Position numbers and translations under genes: made by a program. Shown here one piece after another: positions 9,334-19,693 of a stretch of DNA of 64,000 nt. The notes below the pieces were generated by a model. That model ran no database searches and was not told where the DNA came from. It saw nothing but the letters and a program-made list of their open reading frames with translations. Position 1 is the stretch's first letter. Each line of letters opens with the position of its first letter. The DNA is taken from the NCBI RefSeq assembly GCF_018777385.1, contig NZ_JAFJYB010000003.1:558001-622000 (forward strand). The letters are read 5' to 3'. Source of the DNA: Candidatus Symbiopectobacterium endolongispinus. Its GTDB lineage: Bacteria; Pseudomonadota; Gammaproteobacteria; Enterobacterales; Enterobacteriaceae.

Positions 9334-10785
9334 ATGACACAGGGATTACGATTTACCCATCACTACCATGACGCTTTGCCCAGATGTTACACGGCTCTTT
9401 TGCCCACACCGTTACTGGGGGCGCGCTTGCTGTATCACAGCGCGGAACTGGCGGAGCAATTAGGGGTGCCTGCCCGTTGGTTTCAGCCTGAACATATTGA
9501 TATCTGGCAAGGAAAAACGCTGCTGCCCGGTATGCTGCCGTTGGCGCAGGTCTATAGTGGCCATCAGTTTGGCGTATGGGCCGGACAACTGGGCGATGGG
9601 CGGGGGATTTTGCTGGGTGAGCAGCGGCTGGCGAGCGGCTCCAGCATGGAGTGGCACCTGAAAGGGGCAGGGTTGACCTCCTATTCGCGCATGGGAGACG
9701 GTCGCGCAGTGCTGCGATCGGTGATTCGCGAGTTTCTCGCGTCGGAAGCTCTGCATCATCTGGGCATTCCTACCACGCGCGCCTTGGCGATCGTTACCAG
9801 TGATGAACCCGTTCAGCGCGAACAGCAGGAGCAGGGTGCGATGCTGATGCGTGTTGCCGAAAGTCATCTGCGTTTCGGGCATTTTGAGCATTTTTACTAT
9901 GCGCGTCAGCCGGATCAGGTGAAAAAACTGGCCGATTTCGCCATCACGCACCACTGGCCACAGTGGCAGCACGATGAACAACGCTACTCACTTTGGTTTA
10001 CCGATATTGTCGAACGCACGGCGCGCATGGTTTCCCATTGGCAGGCGGTGGGGTTCGCCCACGACGTCATGAACACTGACAATATGTCGATCCTTGGCCT
10101 GACGTTCGATTATGGCCCCTACGGTTTTATGGATGGCTACCAACCTGACTTTGTCTGTAATCATTCCGATTACCACGGTCGTTATGCGTTTGACAACCAG
10201 CCCGCAGTAGCACTGTGGAATTTGCATCGCTTAGCGCAGGCACTCTCTGGATTGTTGTCGGTGGAATCACTTGAAACCGCGCTGGGTTGCTATGAACCAA
10301 CCCTGATGGCGCATTTTGGTCAACTTATGCGTGCCAAGTTGGGTTTTTTCGATGCAGATGCCAGAGATAACGATCTGTTGGTGGGATTGCTGAACTTGAT
10401 GGCGCGTGAGCACAGTGACTATACCCGTACTTTCCGTCTGTTGAGTGACACCAACGTGCGGGATGCCGAGTCGCCGTTGCGTGACCTGTTTATCGACCGT
10501 GCTGCATTTGACGCCTGGTTTTGCGACTATCGCGCACGTCTGGCGCAGGAGACGCAGAGTGACGCTGAACGCCAGCGCAGCATGAAAGCGGATAATCCAA
10601 AATATATCTTGCGTAACTATCTGGCGCAGCAAGCGATTGAAGCAGCAGAGCAGGATGATGTAGGCCCATTGACGCAGTTGCATCAGGCGCTTTCTCGTCC
10701 TTATGATGAACAGCCTGAATATGAATCGCTGGCGGCAGCGCCGCCAGCGTGGGGTAAAGCGTTGGAAGTGTCTTGTTCGAGCTAG
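9334..10785 (+). CDS. selO: Protein adenylyltransferase SelO (YdiU)
   Basis: 483 residues, full length (E. coli 478). SelO is a pseudokinase-fold enzyme that binds ATP in flipped orientation and attaches AMP to Ser/Thr/Tyr of proteins, with roles in oxidative stress. Visible: [19 protein letters not shown] (nucleotide site), [11 protein letters not shown] (metal/active site), [11 protein letters not shown], and the conserved C-terminal SCSS holding the redox Cys. In the active-site stretch the sequence is AHDVMNTDN where E. coli has AHGVMNTDN; that Gly-to-Asp difference sits next to catalytic residues and might matter. Its position between ydiV and the aroH side is as in E. coli. Confidence 0.95.
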   Translation: MTQGLRFTHHYHDALPRCYTALLPTPLLGARLLYHSAELAEQLGVPARWFQPEHIDIWQGKTLLPGMLPLAQVYSGHQFGVWAGQLGDGRGILLGEQRLASGSSMEWHLKGAGLTSYSRMGDGRAVLRSVIREFLASEALHHLGIPTTRALAIVTSDEPVQREQQEQGAMLMRVAESHLRFGHFEHFYYARQPDQVKKLADFAITHHWPQWQHDEQRYSLWFTDIVERTARMVSHWQAVGFAHDVMNTDNMSILGLTFDYGPYGFMDGYQPDFVCNHSDYHGRYAFDNQPAVALWNLHRLAQALSGLLSVESLETALGCYEPTLMAHFGQLMRAKLGFFDADARDNDLLVGLLNLMAREHSDYTRTFRLLSDTNVRDAESPLRDLFIDRAAFDAWFCDYRARLAQETQSDAERQRSMKADNPKYILRNYLAQQAIEAAEQDDVGPLTQLHQALSRPYDEQPEYESLAAAPPAWGKALEVSCSS

Positions 10786-10786
10786 G

Positions 10787-11569
10787 CTAACGGCGCAGAA
10801 AAACTTGCGGCGTCGCGTCGTCGGGATGCGGATGTACCAGCACGTCGGCCTGATACCACTGCGTGAGCGTTTCGCTTTGCAATACCGCTTGCGGCGTGCC
10901 TTGTGCCACCAGTTTTCCCTGATGCAGTAGTGCAATGCGATCGGCATACAGCGCGGCAAGATTCAGGTCGTGCAGAATGCAGCACACAGCAAGGGGCTGC
11001 TGTTGTGTAAGCTGCTTAAGCAGACGCAGCAGGTGTTGTTGATGATAGAGATCAAGTGCAGATGTCGGTTCATCCAGAAACAGCCAGCATGGCGTCGGTG
11101 TCGGGTGCCATAACTGCGCCAGCACGCGTGCCAACTGCACGCGCTGCTGCTCGCCGCCGGAAAGATGGCGGTAATCCTGTTGGGCTAACGCCGTGCATTC
11201 GGTTAACGCCATGACATGATCGACCACGCTGTCACATGCACGATCGTGGCGATAGGGCGCACGTCCCATAGCAACCACGTCGCGCACGCTAAACGGAAAA
11301 TTCAGCGCGCCGTGTTGACGCATGACGGCGCGGGTTTGTGCCAAAGCATCAGACTGCCAGTCAGCGAGCGCTTTTCCGGCAAACTGACATTCACCGCTAT
11401 CGGCTGCCAGATAGCCGGTGAGCAGACGCAGCAGCGTGGATTTTCCCGCCCCATTCGGGCCAATAATCGCGACGATCTCACCGTAGTTGATGTCCAACGA
11501 AACATCATCAATCAATGTGCGTCCGGCGACCTGATAGTGCAGATGCTGTGCCATCAGGCGATTAGTCAT
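10787..11569 (-). CDS. hmuV: Haemin ABC transporter ATPase HmuV
   Basis: 260 residues from the ATG at 11569, chosen because it overlaps the hmuU stop by a few bases and gives the usual N-terminus ([12 protein letters not shown]); an upstream in-frame ATG at 11593 is less likely. Walker [10 protein letters not shown], signature LSGGEQQR, Walker [12 protein letters not shown] and the switch His in CILHDLN are intact. It powers import of periplasmic haem through HmuU. It is the last gene of hmuSTUV. Since hmuU and hmuS are broken and no receptor is present here, the protein probably has no working partner. Confidence 0.93.
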   Translation of the reverse strand: MTNRLMAQHLHYQVAGRTLIDDVSLDINYGEIVAIIGPNGAGKSTLLRLLTGYLAADSGECQFAGKALADWQSDALAQTRAVMRQHGALNFPFSVRDVVAMGRAPYRHDRACDSVVDHVMALTECTALAQQDYRHLSGGEQQRVQLARVLAQLWHPTPTPCWLFLDEPTSALDLYHQQHLLRLLKQLTQQQPLAVCCILHDLNLAALYADRIALLHQGKLVAQGTPQAVLQSETLTQWYQADVLVHPHPDDATPQVFLRR

Positions 11570-12567
11570 GGGTTCGTCCCTTGTGCGTGACAATGAGCCA
11601 TAAGAAGTAGGGATCGCCTATCAAACTGGTGAGCAAACTCACGGGTATTTCCGCCGGAGCCAGCACCGTGCGAGCCAGCGTATCGGCCGCGATAAGCAAT
11701 CCTGCACCTGCCAGCGCTGATCCGGGTAGCAACCAGCGGTGATCGGCACTCAGGTTCATGCGTACCAAATGTGGAATGACCAACCCAATAAACGCAATCA
11801 CGCCGCTGACCGCCACTGCCGTGCCTACCAGCAGTGCGCTGAGCAGCAGTAATATAAGCTTGGTCTGTTTTACCTTCACGCCCAGATAGTGTGCGTCTCC
11901 ATCACCCAACTGAAGCAGATTGAGTTTGCGGGCATAACACTGTACGTACGCCATCGCGGGAACGATCAGAGAAGCGGCCACCAGCAGTACCGGCCACTGC
12001 GCTTGTCCCAGGCTGCCCATCCCCCAGAGCGAAAACTGACGCAATTGCTGATCGTTACTGATGTAGGTCAGTACGCCAACGGCTGCCCCACATAGCGCAT
12101 TCAGTGCAATGCCGGTTAACAGCAGGCGCGTCACGCCGCCGCGCTCATCGCGTCCCAGCATAAACAGAATGGCTGTCACCGTCAGACTGCCGGCGAAAGC
12201 GGCCAACATCGGGCTATAGAGCGCCAGCAACTGCGGAAGGCCCAAAGGCATCAACAACCGCAAACGCGACAAACAACGCCGCTCCGCTGCTGATACCCAG
12301 CAATCCGGGATCAGCTAGCGGGTTGCGGAACAGCCCCCGCATCACTGCACCGGCTGCGGCGAGCGCGCTGCCCACCAACAGTGCCAGCAGGACGCGCGGT
12401 AGGCGAATATTGAGCCAGATATGCCACAGCGGATCGCTGATCGGAGCATGCCACAGTTGGCGGAAGTAGAGGGTGAGTGCCCCCATATTGGCGGCACCCA
12501 GCATTAACAGCAGAGTGAAGCACATCAGCCCCGCCAGAATCAGGCGGGGACGTTGCCTTAGTCTCAT
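11562..12567 (-). pseudogene. hmuU: Haemin ABC transporter permease HmuU (frameshifted)
   Basis: FecCD-type permease with about ten membrane segments. The N-terminal piece (12567 down to about 12255) contains [19 protein letters not shown] and [20 protein letters not shown], the typical FecCD loop. The rest (to 11562) contains SGVIAFIGLVIPHLVRM. A single frame change lies near 12249-12258, where GTTGTTGATG should join FAVV to [14 protein letters not shown]. The start overlaps the hmuT stop by 4 nt. Without this permease the hmu importer cannot work, unless the indel is a sequencing error. Confidence 0.88.
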
Positions 12568-13382
12568 TTTACCTGCTCGGCGGCGTAACGCAGCGTGGTT
12601 AACAGCGCAGTGGTTTCCAGCGTAAAGCCAAGCATCGCCATATCATCGACCACCACGACACGGCGGTGTTTGCCAGCAGGGGTCAGTGCAACACCGGGCA
12701 ACTGCCAGATTTTCTCTTCGCCCCCTAAACTCTGCAGCCCTTGTGCGGAGATCAACAACAGATCGGGCGCACTGGCGATAACGCCTTCTTGCGATAGCGG
12801 CTGGTAACGCACTACATCAGGCATGGCATTTTGTAATCCGGCAGAGCGAATCACCGTATCGGCGGGAGTATTTTTCCCTGCCGCCATGGCCGTCATGCCA
12901 CCGTGACTGAGAACAAACAGCGCTTTGACGGGCAACGGTTGCTGTGCCACGGCGGACGCCTGCTGCTGATAACGGTCGGTCAGTACTTTGCCTTCGCTCT
13001 CTTTCTGCAACGCCTGTGCAATCGTGTTGATTTTCTGCGGAATGCTTTCCAGCGTCGGTTGTGCAGGCACCATGATCACTTTGACGCCGCTGTCTGCCAC
13101 TTGCTTGAGCACCAGAGAGGGTTGTGACAACTCACTGGCAATCACTAACGACGGTTTTAATGACAGAATGCCTTCCGCATTCAATTGGCGCATATAGCCA
13201 ACATCCGGCAGTGCTTGCGTTGCGGCCGGGTGCATGCTGGTGCTGTCGCGGGCAATGAGTTGCTGCTCAGAGCCAAGCGCATAGATGATTTCGGTGACAT
13301 CACCGCCAATGGAGACGATACGTTCATTGGCGCTGGCACTCAGTGGCGGCGTCAGGAGCAGTGCGTAAAGCCAGTTTTTCAT
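12564..13382 (-). CDS. hmuT: Periplasmic haemin-binding protein HmuT
   Basis: 272 residues. An N-terminal signal peptide ([18 protein letters not shown]) precedes [18 protein letters not shown], the start of the class III substrate-binding fold. A conserved Tyr in DVGYMRQLN corresponds to the haem-ligating region of this family. It collects haem from the outer-membrane receptor and passes it to HmuUV. Start and end overlap hmuS and hmuU by 4 nt each, so the operon was tightly coupled. Confidence 0.93.
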   Translation of the reverse strand: MKNWLYALLLTPPLSASANERIVSIGGDVTEIIYALGSEQQLIARDSTSMHPAATQALPDVGYMRQLNAEGILSLKPSLVIASELSQPSLVLKQVADSGVKVIMVPAQPTLESIPQKINTIAQALQKESEGKVLTDRYQQQASAVAQQPLPVKALFVLSHGGMTAMAAGKNTPADTVIRSAGLQNAMPDVVRYQPLSQEGVIASAPDLLLISAQGLQSLGGEEKIWQLPGVALTPAGKHRRVVVVDDMAMLGFTLETTALLTTLRYAAEQVK

Positions 13383-14418
13383 GCGACCAGTTCCTTATTT
13401 GCGGTGAGCGCCTCGATTTGTTTGCGCCATTGTGCCTGTTCTGGCGTGCCTTCAGTGCGCTGGCCAAACAGCTGTGCGATTTGCGTACCATCAGCCGCAT
13501 AGAGTTCCAGGCTGGTGACGACACCGTCTGCGGTTGGTTTACGGGTGATCCAGCTTTCGGCAATCGCATCTTCAATCAGGTGCAGGGTGAAATCCGGGTT
13601 GAAAATGTTGATCCATTCCGCGTGCTGCGCCATTTTCTCCACCCGGGCGATGGGGCCGGTGAAAATCTGTACGCAGCCACGTTAGCCAACGAACACCATG
13701 ATGTCTTTTTGATCCTGCTGCGCAGCGGTAAGAATTTGCGACAGGGCGCTGTTATCGACCTTGCAGGCCAGATCGTCTTTAACGGCGTGGAAAGCCTGTT
13801 GACACGTAAGATTGTAGCGTTTAAGTAGAATGAAAAATTGGTGTACGTCCGTCATAGCACGCCATTCGGCTTCAAATGCCGCCTGGTCGATGCTGGGAGC
13901 CTGAGTGGTCGCCGGGGTTTCCTGACGTAACTGCACCTCTGGGTTAACGTCCGTGACAAATTCAGCCAGATAGGCGTCCCATGCCGCCATATCGGTCTGT
14001 TCGGTGTCAGGATATCATCACCCTGATGGTCAAAAAATTGAATGCTCTGACACTCGCCGCGTGCGGTCTCTTCCCGCAGACTGAATGCCACATTCCACTG
14101 ATGCAAAAACAGGCGAAGATCCAGCGCGTAAGGATTGAGGATCAACCCCGCATGGCCGTCCAAATGTTGATTTTGGTAAACGCCAACCTGTTCGTGCACC
14201 GCATAGGTGTTACGCGTGATGGACTTGGTCTGACCTACCTTCTCCAGCGCCAGCAGCCAGCGCTTGGCATCCCCTCGCAAGCGTTGCGCATCATGACCGA
14301 CGCGTGCATGCGTCAACACTGCTTCACTGATGCCGAGCGTCGTGGCGATATCACGAGCGTACTGGCGGGGATTGTTGTTTTTGGCTTGCAGGTATTGAGC
14401 ATAAATCGCGTTCGGCAT
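13379..14418 (-). pseudogene. hmuS: Haem-degrading/haem-carrier protein HmuS (broken)
   Basis: About 345 codons of the HemS/HmuS/ChuS family, a cytoplasmic protein with two similar halves that binds and breaks down imported haem. Readable segments: LQAKNNNPRQYARDIATTLG at the N-terminus; FDHQGDDILT; MAAWDAYLAEFV; GCVQIFTGPIARVEKMAQHA. Lesions: a frame change near 14003-14006 and an in-frame TAA at 13682-13684 (after FVG, before RGCVQIF). First gene of the hmuSTUV set, 61 bp downstream of a Fur box. Confidence 0.88.
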
Positions 14419-14478
14419 TGTCTGTTCCTGTGGTCGTTCTGCGATGGATATTATCGTATTAGAAATAATTAACTTAAT

Positions 14479-14497
14479 AAATGAGAATCATTTTCAT
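14479..14497 (-). promoter_or_regulatory. Fur box upstream of hmuS
   Basis: AAATGAGAATCATTTTCAT matches the 19-bp Fur consensus (GATAATGATAATCATTATC) in its core. It lies about 60 bp before hmuS, as expected for an iron-repressed haem-uptake operon. In Yersinia and relatives hemP and the receptor gene hmuR stand between the Fur promoter and hmuS; neither is present here. Confidence 0.75.
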
Positions 14498-14576
14498 GTT
14501 GCCAAAAGGTGACATCAAGTGAAGATTTCTTAATACGTCGGAAACAGGTAAGCCAGCAGAGGATGATGGAGCGGCA

Positions 14577-14602
14577 GCGCACGACCAGGAATGACCGTGC
14601 GC
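14577..14602 (-). terminator. Hairpin downstream of aroH
   Basis: GCGCACG and CGTGCGC form a 7-bp stem with a 12-nt loop, 20 bp after the aroH stop. There is no clear U run, so termination is only likely. Confidence 0.35.
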
Positions 14603-14622
14603 GGTTGAAAGGCAGTAGGGCG

Positions 14623-15669
14623 TTAGAAGCGGCTGTCTACCGCATCGGCTAATTGTGCAAGCAGGGTTTCAGTGTCCTGCCAGCCCAGGCAGCCATCGGT
14701 AATCGATTTACCGTAAACCAGCGTTTGCGGCGCAGCCAACGGTTGCTGACCTTCAACCAGAAAGCTTTCCACCATAACACCTGCAATGGCGCGCGAACCC
14801 GAACGTATCTGTTGACACACATCGGCACACACATCCATTTGTCGCTGGTACTGTTTGTAGCTGTTGCCGTGGCTAAAATCCACCACTAACTGTGATGGTA
14901 AAGCGAATTCGCGCAGCAGTTCGCAGGCGGCCTGAATATCGGCGGCGTGATAATTGGGATTTTTCCCGCCGCGCAGAATGATATGGCCATAGGGGTTGCC
15001 GTGTGTCTGGTAGATGGTCATTTGCCCTTGTTTATCTGGCGAGAGAAACAGATGAGACGCGCGCGCGGCACGGATGGAATCAATAGCGATGCGCAGATTG
15101 CCGTCGGTGCCATTTTTGAAACCCACCGGGCAGGAGAGGGCGGAGGCCATTTCGCGGTGAATCTGGCTTTCGGTGGTTCGCGCGCCAATGGCTCCCCAAC
15201 TGATGATATCGGCAATGTATTGCCCGGTGACCATATCCAGAAATTCTGTTGCTGTTGGTAGACCAAGCGCGTTGATATCCAGCAGCAGACGGCGTGCCAA
15301 TGCCAAGCCGTGATTGACCTGATAGCTACCATCAAGGGCTGGATCGGAAATTAACCCTTTCCAGCCGACAACGGTGCGCGGCTTTTCAAAATAGGTGCGC
15401 ATCACGATTTCCAGTCGATCCTGATAGCGAGCACGCAGCGTAGCGAGCTGCCGCGCATAATTGAGCGCAGCATCAACATCGTGGATAGAATAGGGGCCAA
15501 CGATCGCCAGCAACCGAGGATCTTTTCCGGTGAGAATATTTCCTATCCTATTTCGTGACGTTGTCATGTTTTCTGCAACCGCAGGTGAAACCGGCAATTG
15601 CGCCAGCAGCACCTGCGGCGCGATCAGACGATCGAGCCGCCGGCTGCGTAACTCATCAGTTTTTAACAT
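14623..15669 (-). CDS. aroH: 3-deoxy-7-phosphoheptulonate (DAHP) synthase AroH, Cys61-to-Tyr form
   Basis: 348 residues, full length. It condenses PEP and erythrose 4-phosphate in the first step of aromatic amino-acid synthesis; in E. coli AroH is the Trp-sensitive isozyme. Family blocks are intact: EIVMRTYFEKPRTVVGWKG, WGAIGARTTESQ, VGFKNGTDGNL, VVDFSHGNS (metal His) and ITDGCLGWQDTE (metal Asp region). The metal-binding Cys of GPCSIHD is replaced: the sequence reads GPYSIHD (codon TAT, about 15503-15505). In E. coli isozymes this Cys is needed for activity, so the protein may be dead despite an open frame. It is next to ppsR, as in E. coli. Confidence 0.93.
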   Translation of the reverse strand: MLKTDELRSRRLDRLIAPQVLLAQLPVSPAVAENMTTSRNRIGNILTGKDPRLLAIVGPYSIHDVDAALNYARQLATLRARYQDRLEIVMRTYFEKPRTVVGWKGLISDPALDGSYQVNHGLALARRLLLDINALGLPTATEFLDMVTGQYIADIISWGAIGARTTESQIHREMASALSCPVGFKNGTDGNLRIAIDSIRAARASHLFLSPDKQGQMTIYQTHGNPYGHIILRGGKNPNYHAADIQAACELLREFALPSQLVVDFSHGNSYKQYQRQMDVCADVCQQIRSGSRAIAGVMVESFLVEGQQPLAAPQTLVYGKSITDGCLGWQDTETLLAQLADAVDSRF

Positions 15670-16002
15670 GCAATATCTCTGCTTAAGGGTCGGTCAGGGG
15701 ACCGTGTCGCATGGCGGTTCGTCTTGCAAAAAAACGCCGCTGAACCAAGGGGTAACGCGCATAGAAAATAAGTCATCGCTCACACTGCGTTTATCTTCCT
15801 GAAGATAAGGCTACGTGAGTGAGTGGCTCGCGCATCATGTCAGACGGCGGCGGGACTCTTGGGCGCTAAGTGAGTGTCAGTTTTTCCCCGTCCCCTACCA
15901 AATGGGTTGCTTCGCTACGACGACATGTCGGGAAGTCATGACATCCACGATAACCGAATCAGGGGGCAATTCAACCCGCTTTCGCTAAAAAATGATAATA
16001 TA
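15670..16002. other. aroH upstream region, 333 bp
   Basis: Holds the aroH promoter region. GTACTAG overlaps the ppsR stop at about 16004-16010 (read on the minus strand) and resembles one half of a TrpR operator; the second half is poor. TTATCTTCAGGAAGATAA (about 15789-15806) is a strong short hairpin. A 37-codon reading frame starting MTYFLCALPLG runs from about 15773 towards aroH; I see no proof that it is a leader peptide. Confidence 0.35.
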
Positions 16003-16857
16003 CTAGTACATGCGACGACTCATGCCTAATATGTCGATGATCTTGGCGGAAATCTCCTCCACGGAGTAGTTTGTCGTGTTGAGATAAGGAATCTGGTGAC
16101 GTCGAAACAGCGCTTCTACTTTGCTCAGTTCCATCCGGCACTGACGTAACGACGCATAACGACTGTTGCCGCGACGTTCTTCCCGGATCGCCGCCAAACG
16201 TTCGGCATTGATGGTCAGGCCGAACAGTTTGTGTTGAAACGGTTTAAGCGCTTCAGGCAGGCGCAAATTGTCCATATCATCGGCGATGAAAGGGTAGTTG
16301 GCCGCGCGAATGCCAAACTGCATGGCGAGGTACAGGCTGGTGGGCGTTTTGCCGCAACGGGACACGCCGAGTAAAATCACCTGCGCTTGATCGAGATTGC
16401 GTAATGAAATGCCGTCGTCGTGGGCGAGGATATAGTCAATGGCGGCGATGCGTGCATCATATTTGCCGAGGTTTTTAGCGGTCAGACCGTGGGTGCGATT
16501 GGCCTCCGGTGCAGGAGGAATATTGAGCTCTCCTTGTAATGGCGCAACCAGCGCCTGCACGATATCCTGACAAAAACCGTCGCTGCTGTTAATAATATCC
16601 CGCACCGTCTGGCTAATGATGGAATAGAACACCAGAGGGCGCATGCCCGTTTGCTGGTAGAGCGTATTGATGCGCTCGCGTACCGCGTTGGCGCGCTCTT
16701 CACTTTCCACAAACGGCAGCGTGTAGCTGACCGTGTTGACAGGAAACTGAGAAAGCACCGCATGGCCTAATACTTCAGCGGTGATGGCGGTACCATCGGA
16801 GATATAAAAGACGCTTCTTTCCACATCAACCCCTGCATTTTTTCTGCGAAAAAACAT
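16003..16857 (-). CDS. ppsR: PEP synthase regulatory protein PpsR (bifunctional kinase/pyrophosphorylase)
   Basis: 284 residues with the DUF299 layout. The N-terminus [20 protein letters not shown] and the P-loop [17 protein letters not shown] are intact, as is the family segment YPFIADDMD. PpsR inactivates PEP synthase by ADP-dependent phosphorylation of a Thr next to the catalytic His and reverses this with phosphate. It is divergent from ppsA with about 300 bp between. Because ppsA is broken, this intact regulator appears to have lost its only known target. Confidence 0.95.
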   Translation of the reverse strand: MFFRRKNAGVDVERSVFYISDGTAITAEVLGHAVLSQFPVNTVSYTLPFVESEERANAVRERINTLYQQTGMRPLVFYSIISQTVRDIINSSDGFCQDIVQALVAPLQGELNIPPAPEANRTHGLTAKNLGKYDARIAAIDYILAHDDGISLRNLDQAQVILLGVSRCGKTPTSLYLAMQFGIRAANYPFIADDMDNLRLPEALKPFQHKLFGLTINAERLAAIREERRGNSRYASLRQCRMELSKVEALFRRHQIPYLNTTNYSVEEISAKIIDILGMSRRMY

Positions 16858-17007
16858 TACTAAACTCGTTCAAAAATTGGCGTAGAACGATTTTTTAATG
16901 AAACATCATTTCATTATCTTCATGATAAACCAGTTAAACTTTTACAGTATTGTATTTTTACCCCGTTAAGCAAGATTCAGCAGTGAAATCGTTTTTATTT
17001 CATAGGT

Positions 17008-17018
17008 TGAACGATTCA
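17008..17018 (+). promoter_or_regulatory. Cra (FruR) operator before ppsA
   Basis: TGAACGATTCA within GTTGAACGATTCACC fits the palindromic Cra consensus (TGAAWCG-TTCA type). E. coli ppsA is activated by Cra during gluconeogenesis. A weaker related half (GTGAAATCG) lies at 16983-16991. The site is about 140 bp before the ppsA start. Confidence 0.6.
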
Positions 17019-17156
17019 CCTTTCCCAGGTTTGTTAAACGCTATGCTACATTCATGGCGTTGAGGCAATTGCCCAACCAACATTTTATATATCCCCAATG
17101 GTCTCCATACCCTGTGGTATGCAGGCCGAAATCGTATGCAGAAAGGATTATTTTCG

Positions 17157-19528
17157 ATGTCCAATAACGGCCCTGATTTGCGTAATGTCCTTCGGTATAA
17201 CCAGCTCGGTATGCATGACGTTGAGCGGGTGGGCGGCAAGAATGCGTCTTTGGGTGAGATGATCACTCATTTGTCAGAACTTGGCGTATCGGTTACCAAT
17301 GGTTTTGCGACAACGGCGCAGGCGTTTAACGATTTCCTTACGCAGAGCGGTATCAACCAGCGCATCTATGAACTGCTGGATCGTACCGATATCGATGATG
17401 TGAACCAACTTGCCAAAGCGGGTACGCAAATTAGTCAGTGGATTATCGATACACCGTTACAGCCTGAACTTGAGCAGGCGATCAGCGCGGCTTACGATCA
17501 ACTGGCCGAATGGGAAAAAGAGGCCTCTTTTGCGGTCCGCTCTTCCGCGACGGCAGAAGACATGCCGGACGCCTCCTTTGCCGGGCAGCAGGAAACCTTC
17601 CTCAATGTGCAGGGTATCGATGCGGTGATGGTGGCGGTGAAGCATGTGTTTGCTTCGTTGTTTAACAATCGCGCCATCTCTTATCGTGTGCATCAGGGCT
17701 ACGATCATCGTGGCGTGGCGCTCTCCGCTGGGGTGCAGCGCATGGTGTGTTCGGATCTGGCGGCATCGGGGGTGATGTTTACGCTGGATACGGAATCCGG
17801 TTTCGATCAGGTGGTGTTTATCACGTCTGCCTACGGCCTTGGGGAAATGGTGGTGCAAGGGGCGGTGAACCCGGATGAGTTTTACGTGCACAAACCGACG
17901 TTGCTTAACCGAAAACCTGCCATTGTGCGCCGTACCATGGGGTCGAAAAAAATCCGCATGGTGTATGCCGACAGTCAGGCTCATGGCAAACAGGTGCGTA
18001 TTGAGGATGTGCCCGCTGAACTGAGCGTGCGTTTCAGCCTCACGGATACCGAAGTGGAAGCGTTAGTGCATTAGGCGCGGCTTATTGAAAAACACTACGG
18101 TCGCCCGATGGATATCGAATGGGCGAAAGACGGGCACACCGGTAAACTCTACATCGTACAGGCGCGGCCAGAGACGGTACTCTCCAACGGTCAGGTGATG
18201 GAACGTTACCAACTGATTAAACGTGGCAAGGTGCTGGCGGAAGGCCGTGCCATCGGTCACCGTATCGGTGCCGGCCCGATAAAAGTGATTCAGGATATCA
18301 GCGAAATGCACCTGGTGCAGGCGGGGGATGTGCTGGTGACCGACATGACCGACCCGAATTGGGAGCCGATCATGAAGAAAGCTGCGGCTATCGTGACCAA
18401 TCGCGGCGGGCGCACCAGTCACGCAGCGATTATTGCGCGTGAGCTGGGTATTCCTGCGGTAGTCGGCTGTGGCGATGCGACTGAACGCCTCCATGACGGC
18501 GAAAAAGCCACCGTATCCTGTGCGGAAGGGGACACCGGATACGTCTATGCCGATCTGCTGGAGTTTCAGGTCAAGAGTTCACAAGTCAACGAGATGCCCT
18601 CGGTGCCGTTGAAGATCATGATGAATGTGGGGAATCCCGATCGGGCATTTGATTTCGCCTGCCCAACGATGGCGTCGGTTTGGCGCGGTTGGAGTTTATC
18701 ATTAACCGCATGATAGGTGTGCACCCGCGTGCGTTGTTGGAGTTCGACAGCCAAACGCCAGAACTGCAAAAAGAGATCAAAGGGCTGATGCAGGGCTATG
18801 ACGATCCGGTTGAGTTTTACGTTGCGCGCCTGACTGAAGGGATCGCCACACTGGCGGCGGCGTTCTGGCCGAAACGCGTTATCGTGCGTCTGTCCGACTT
18901 TAAATCCAACGAATACGCCAACCTGGTGGGCGGCGAGCGCTATGAACCTCATGAGGAAAACCAGATGCTGGGCTTCCGTGGTGCTGGGCGCTATGTGTCA
19001 CCGGATTTTAAAGCGTGCTTTGCCTTGGAATGTGCGGAGGTGAAACGCGTGCGTAATGACATGGGGCTGACCAACGTGGAAGTGATGATCCCGTTTTTGC
19101 ACACCGTGGCACAGGCGGAAGCCGTAGTTACTGAGCTGGCGCAGCAAGGGCTCAAGCGCGGTGAGAATGGCCTCAAAGTGATCATGATGTGTGAGATTCC
19201 GTCGAACGCGCTGCTGGCGGATCAGTTCCTGGCACATTTCGATGGTTTCTCCATCGGCTCTAATGACATGACGCAGTTGGCGTTGGGGCTGGATCGCGAT
19301 TCCGGCGTGGTGTCTGAACTGTTTGATGAGCGTAACGACGCGGTGAAAGCACTGCTTTCGATGGCAATAAAAGCAGCCAAGGCACAGGGGAAATACGTGG
19401 GGATTTGCGGACAAGGCCCTTCCGATCACGAAGACTTTGCCATTTGGCTGATGAAGCAAGGCATCGACAGCCTGTCGCTCAATCCGGATACCGTGGTGCA
19501 GACCTGGTTAACGCTGGCAGAAAAGTAA
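17157..19528 (+). pseudogene. ppsA: Phosphoenolpyruvate synthase PpsA (nonsense and frameshift)
   Basis: About 790 codons, collinear with E. coli PpsA. The start at 17157 (MSNNGPDLRNV) matches E. coli MSNNGSS. Domains seen: N-terminal ATP-grasp (VGGKNASLGEM; FAVRSSATAEDMPDASFAGQ), the phosphohistidine domain ([18 protein letters not shown]) and the PEP/pyruvate barrel ([27 protein letters not shown]). Lesions: TAG at 18072-18074, where E. coli has Gln in the corresponding stretch, and a 4-nt loss near 18663 where FACLPN became FACPT; the loss lies in a short TGCC/CTGC repeat. Loss removes direct pyruvate-to-PEP conversion. Confidence 0.95.
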
Positions 19529-19542
19529 TCGTGCAGTAGCAG

Positions 19543-19565
19543 CAGGCCCCGGCAATGCTGGGGCC
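19543..19565 (+). terminator. Hairpin after ppsA
   Basis: AGGCCCC and GGGGCCT form a perfect 7-bp GC-rich stem with a 9-nt loop, 15 bp after the ppsA stop. No clear U run follows. Confidence 0.55.
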
Positions 19566-19693
19566 TGAGACTGATGACAGAGTCACTTTACCTCTCGGCA
19601 TTCCCTCCACCGCCGTCATTCCCGACTTTCGCCGAGGATAACGAGGAAGGAATGAGGGGGAGTAGGGCTGTTTATCGGCAATCTCACCCGACG

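Noticed and set aside
10267..10959. 230-codon ORF antisense to selO
   Set aside because: It mirrors codon positions of selO on the other strand and has a random Arg/His/Cys-rich composition.
19570..19690. Possible short repeat family (CATTCC/GGAATG pair) after ppsA
   Set aside because: Only one copy in the window and imperfect pairing; it cannot be called a REP element from this sequence.
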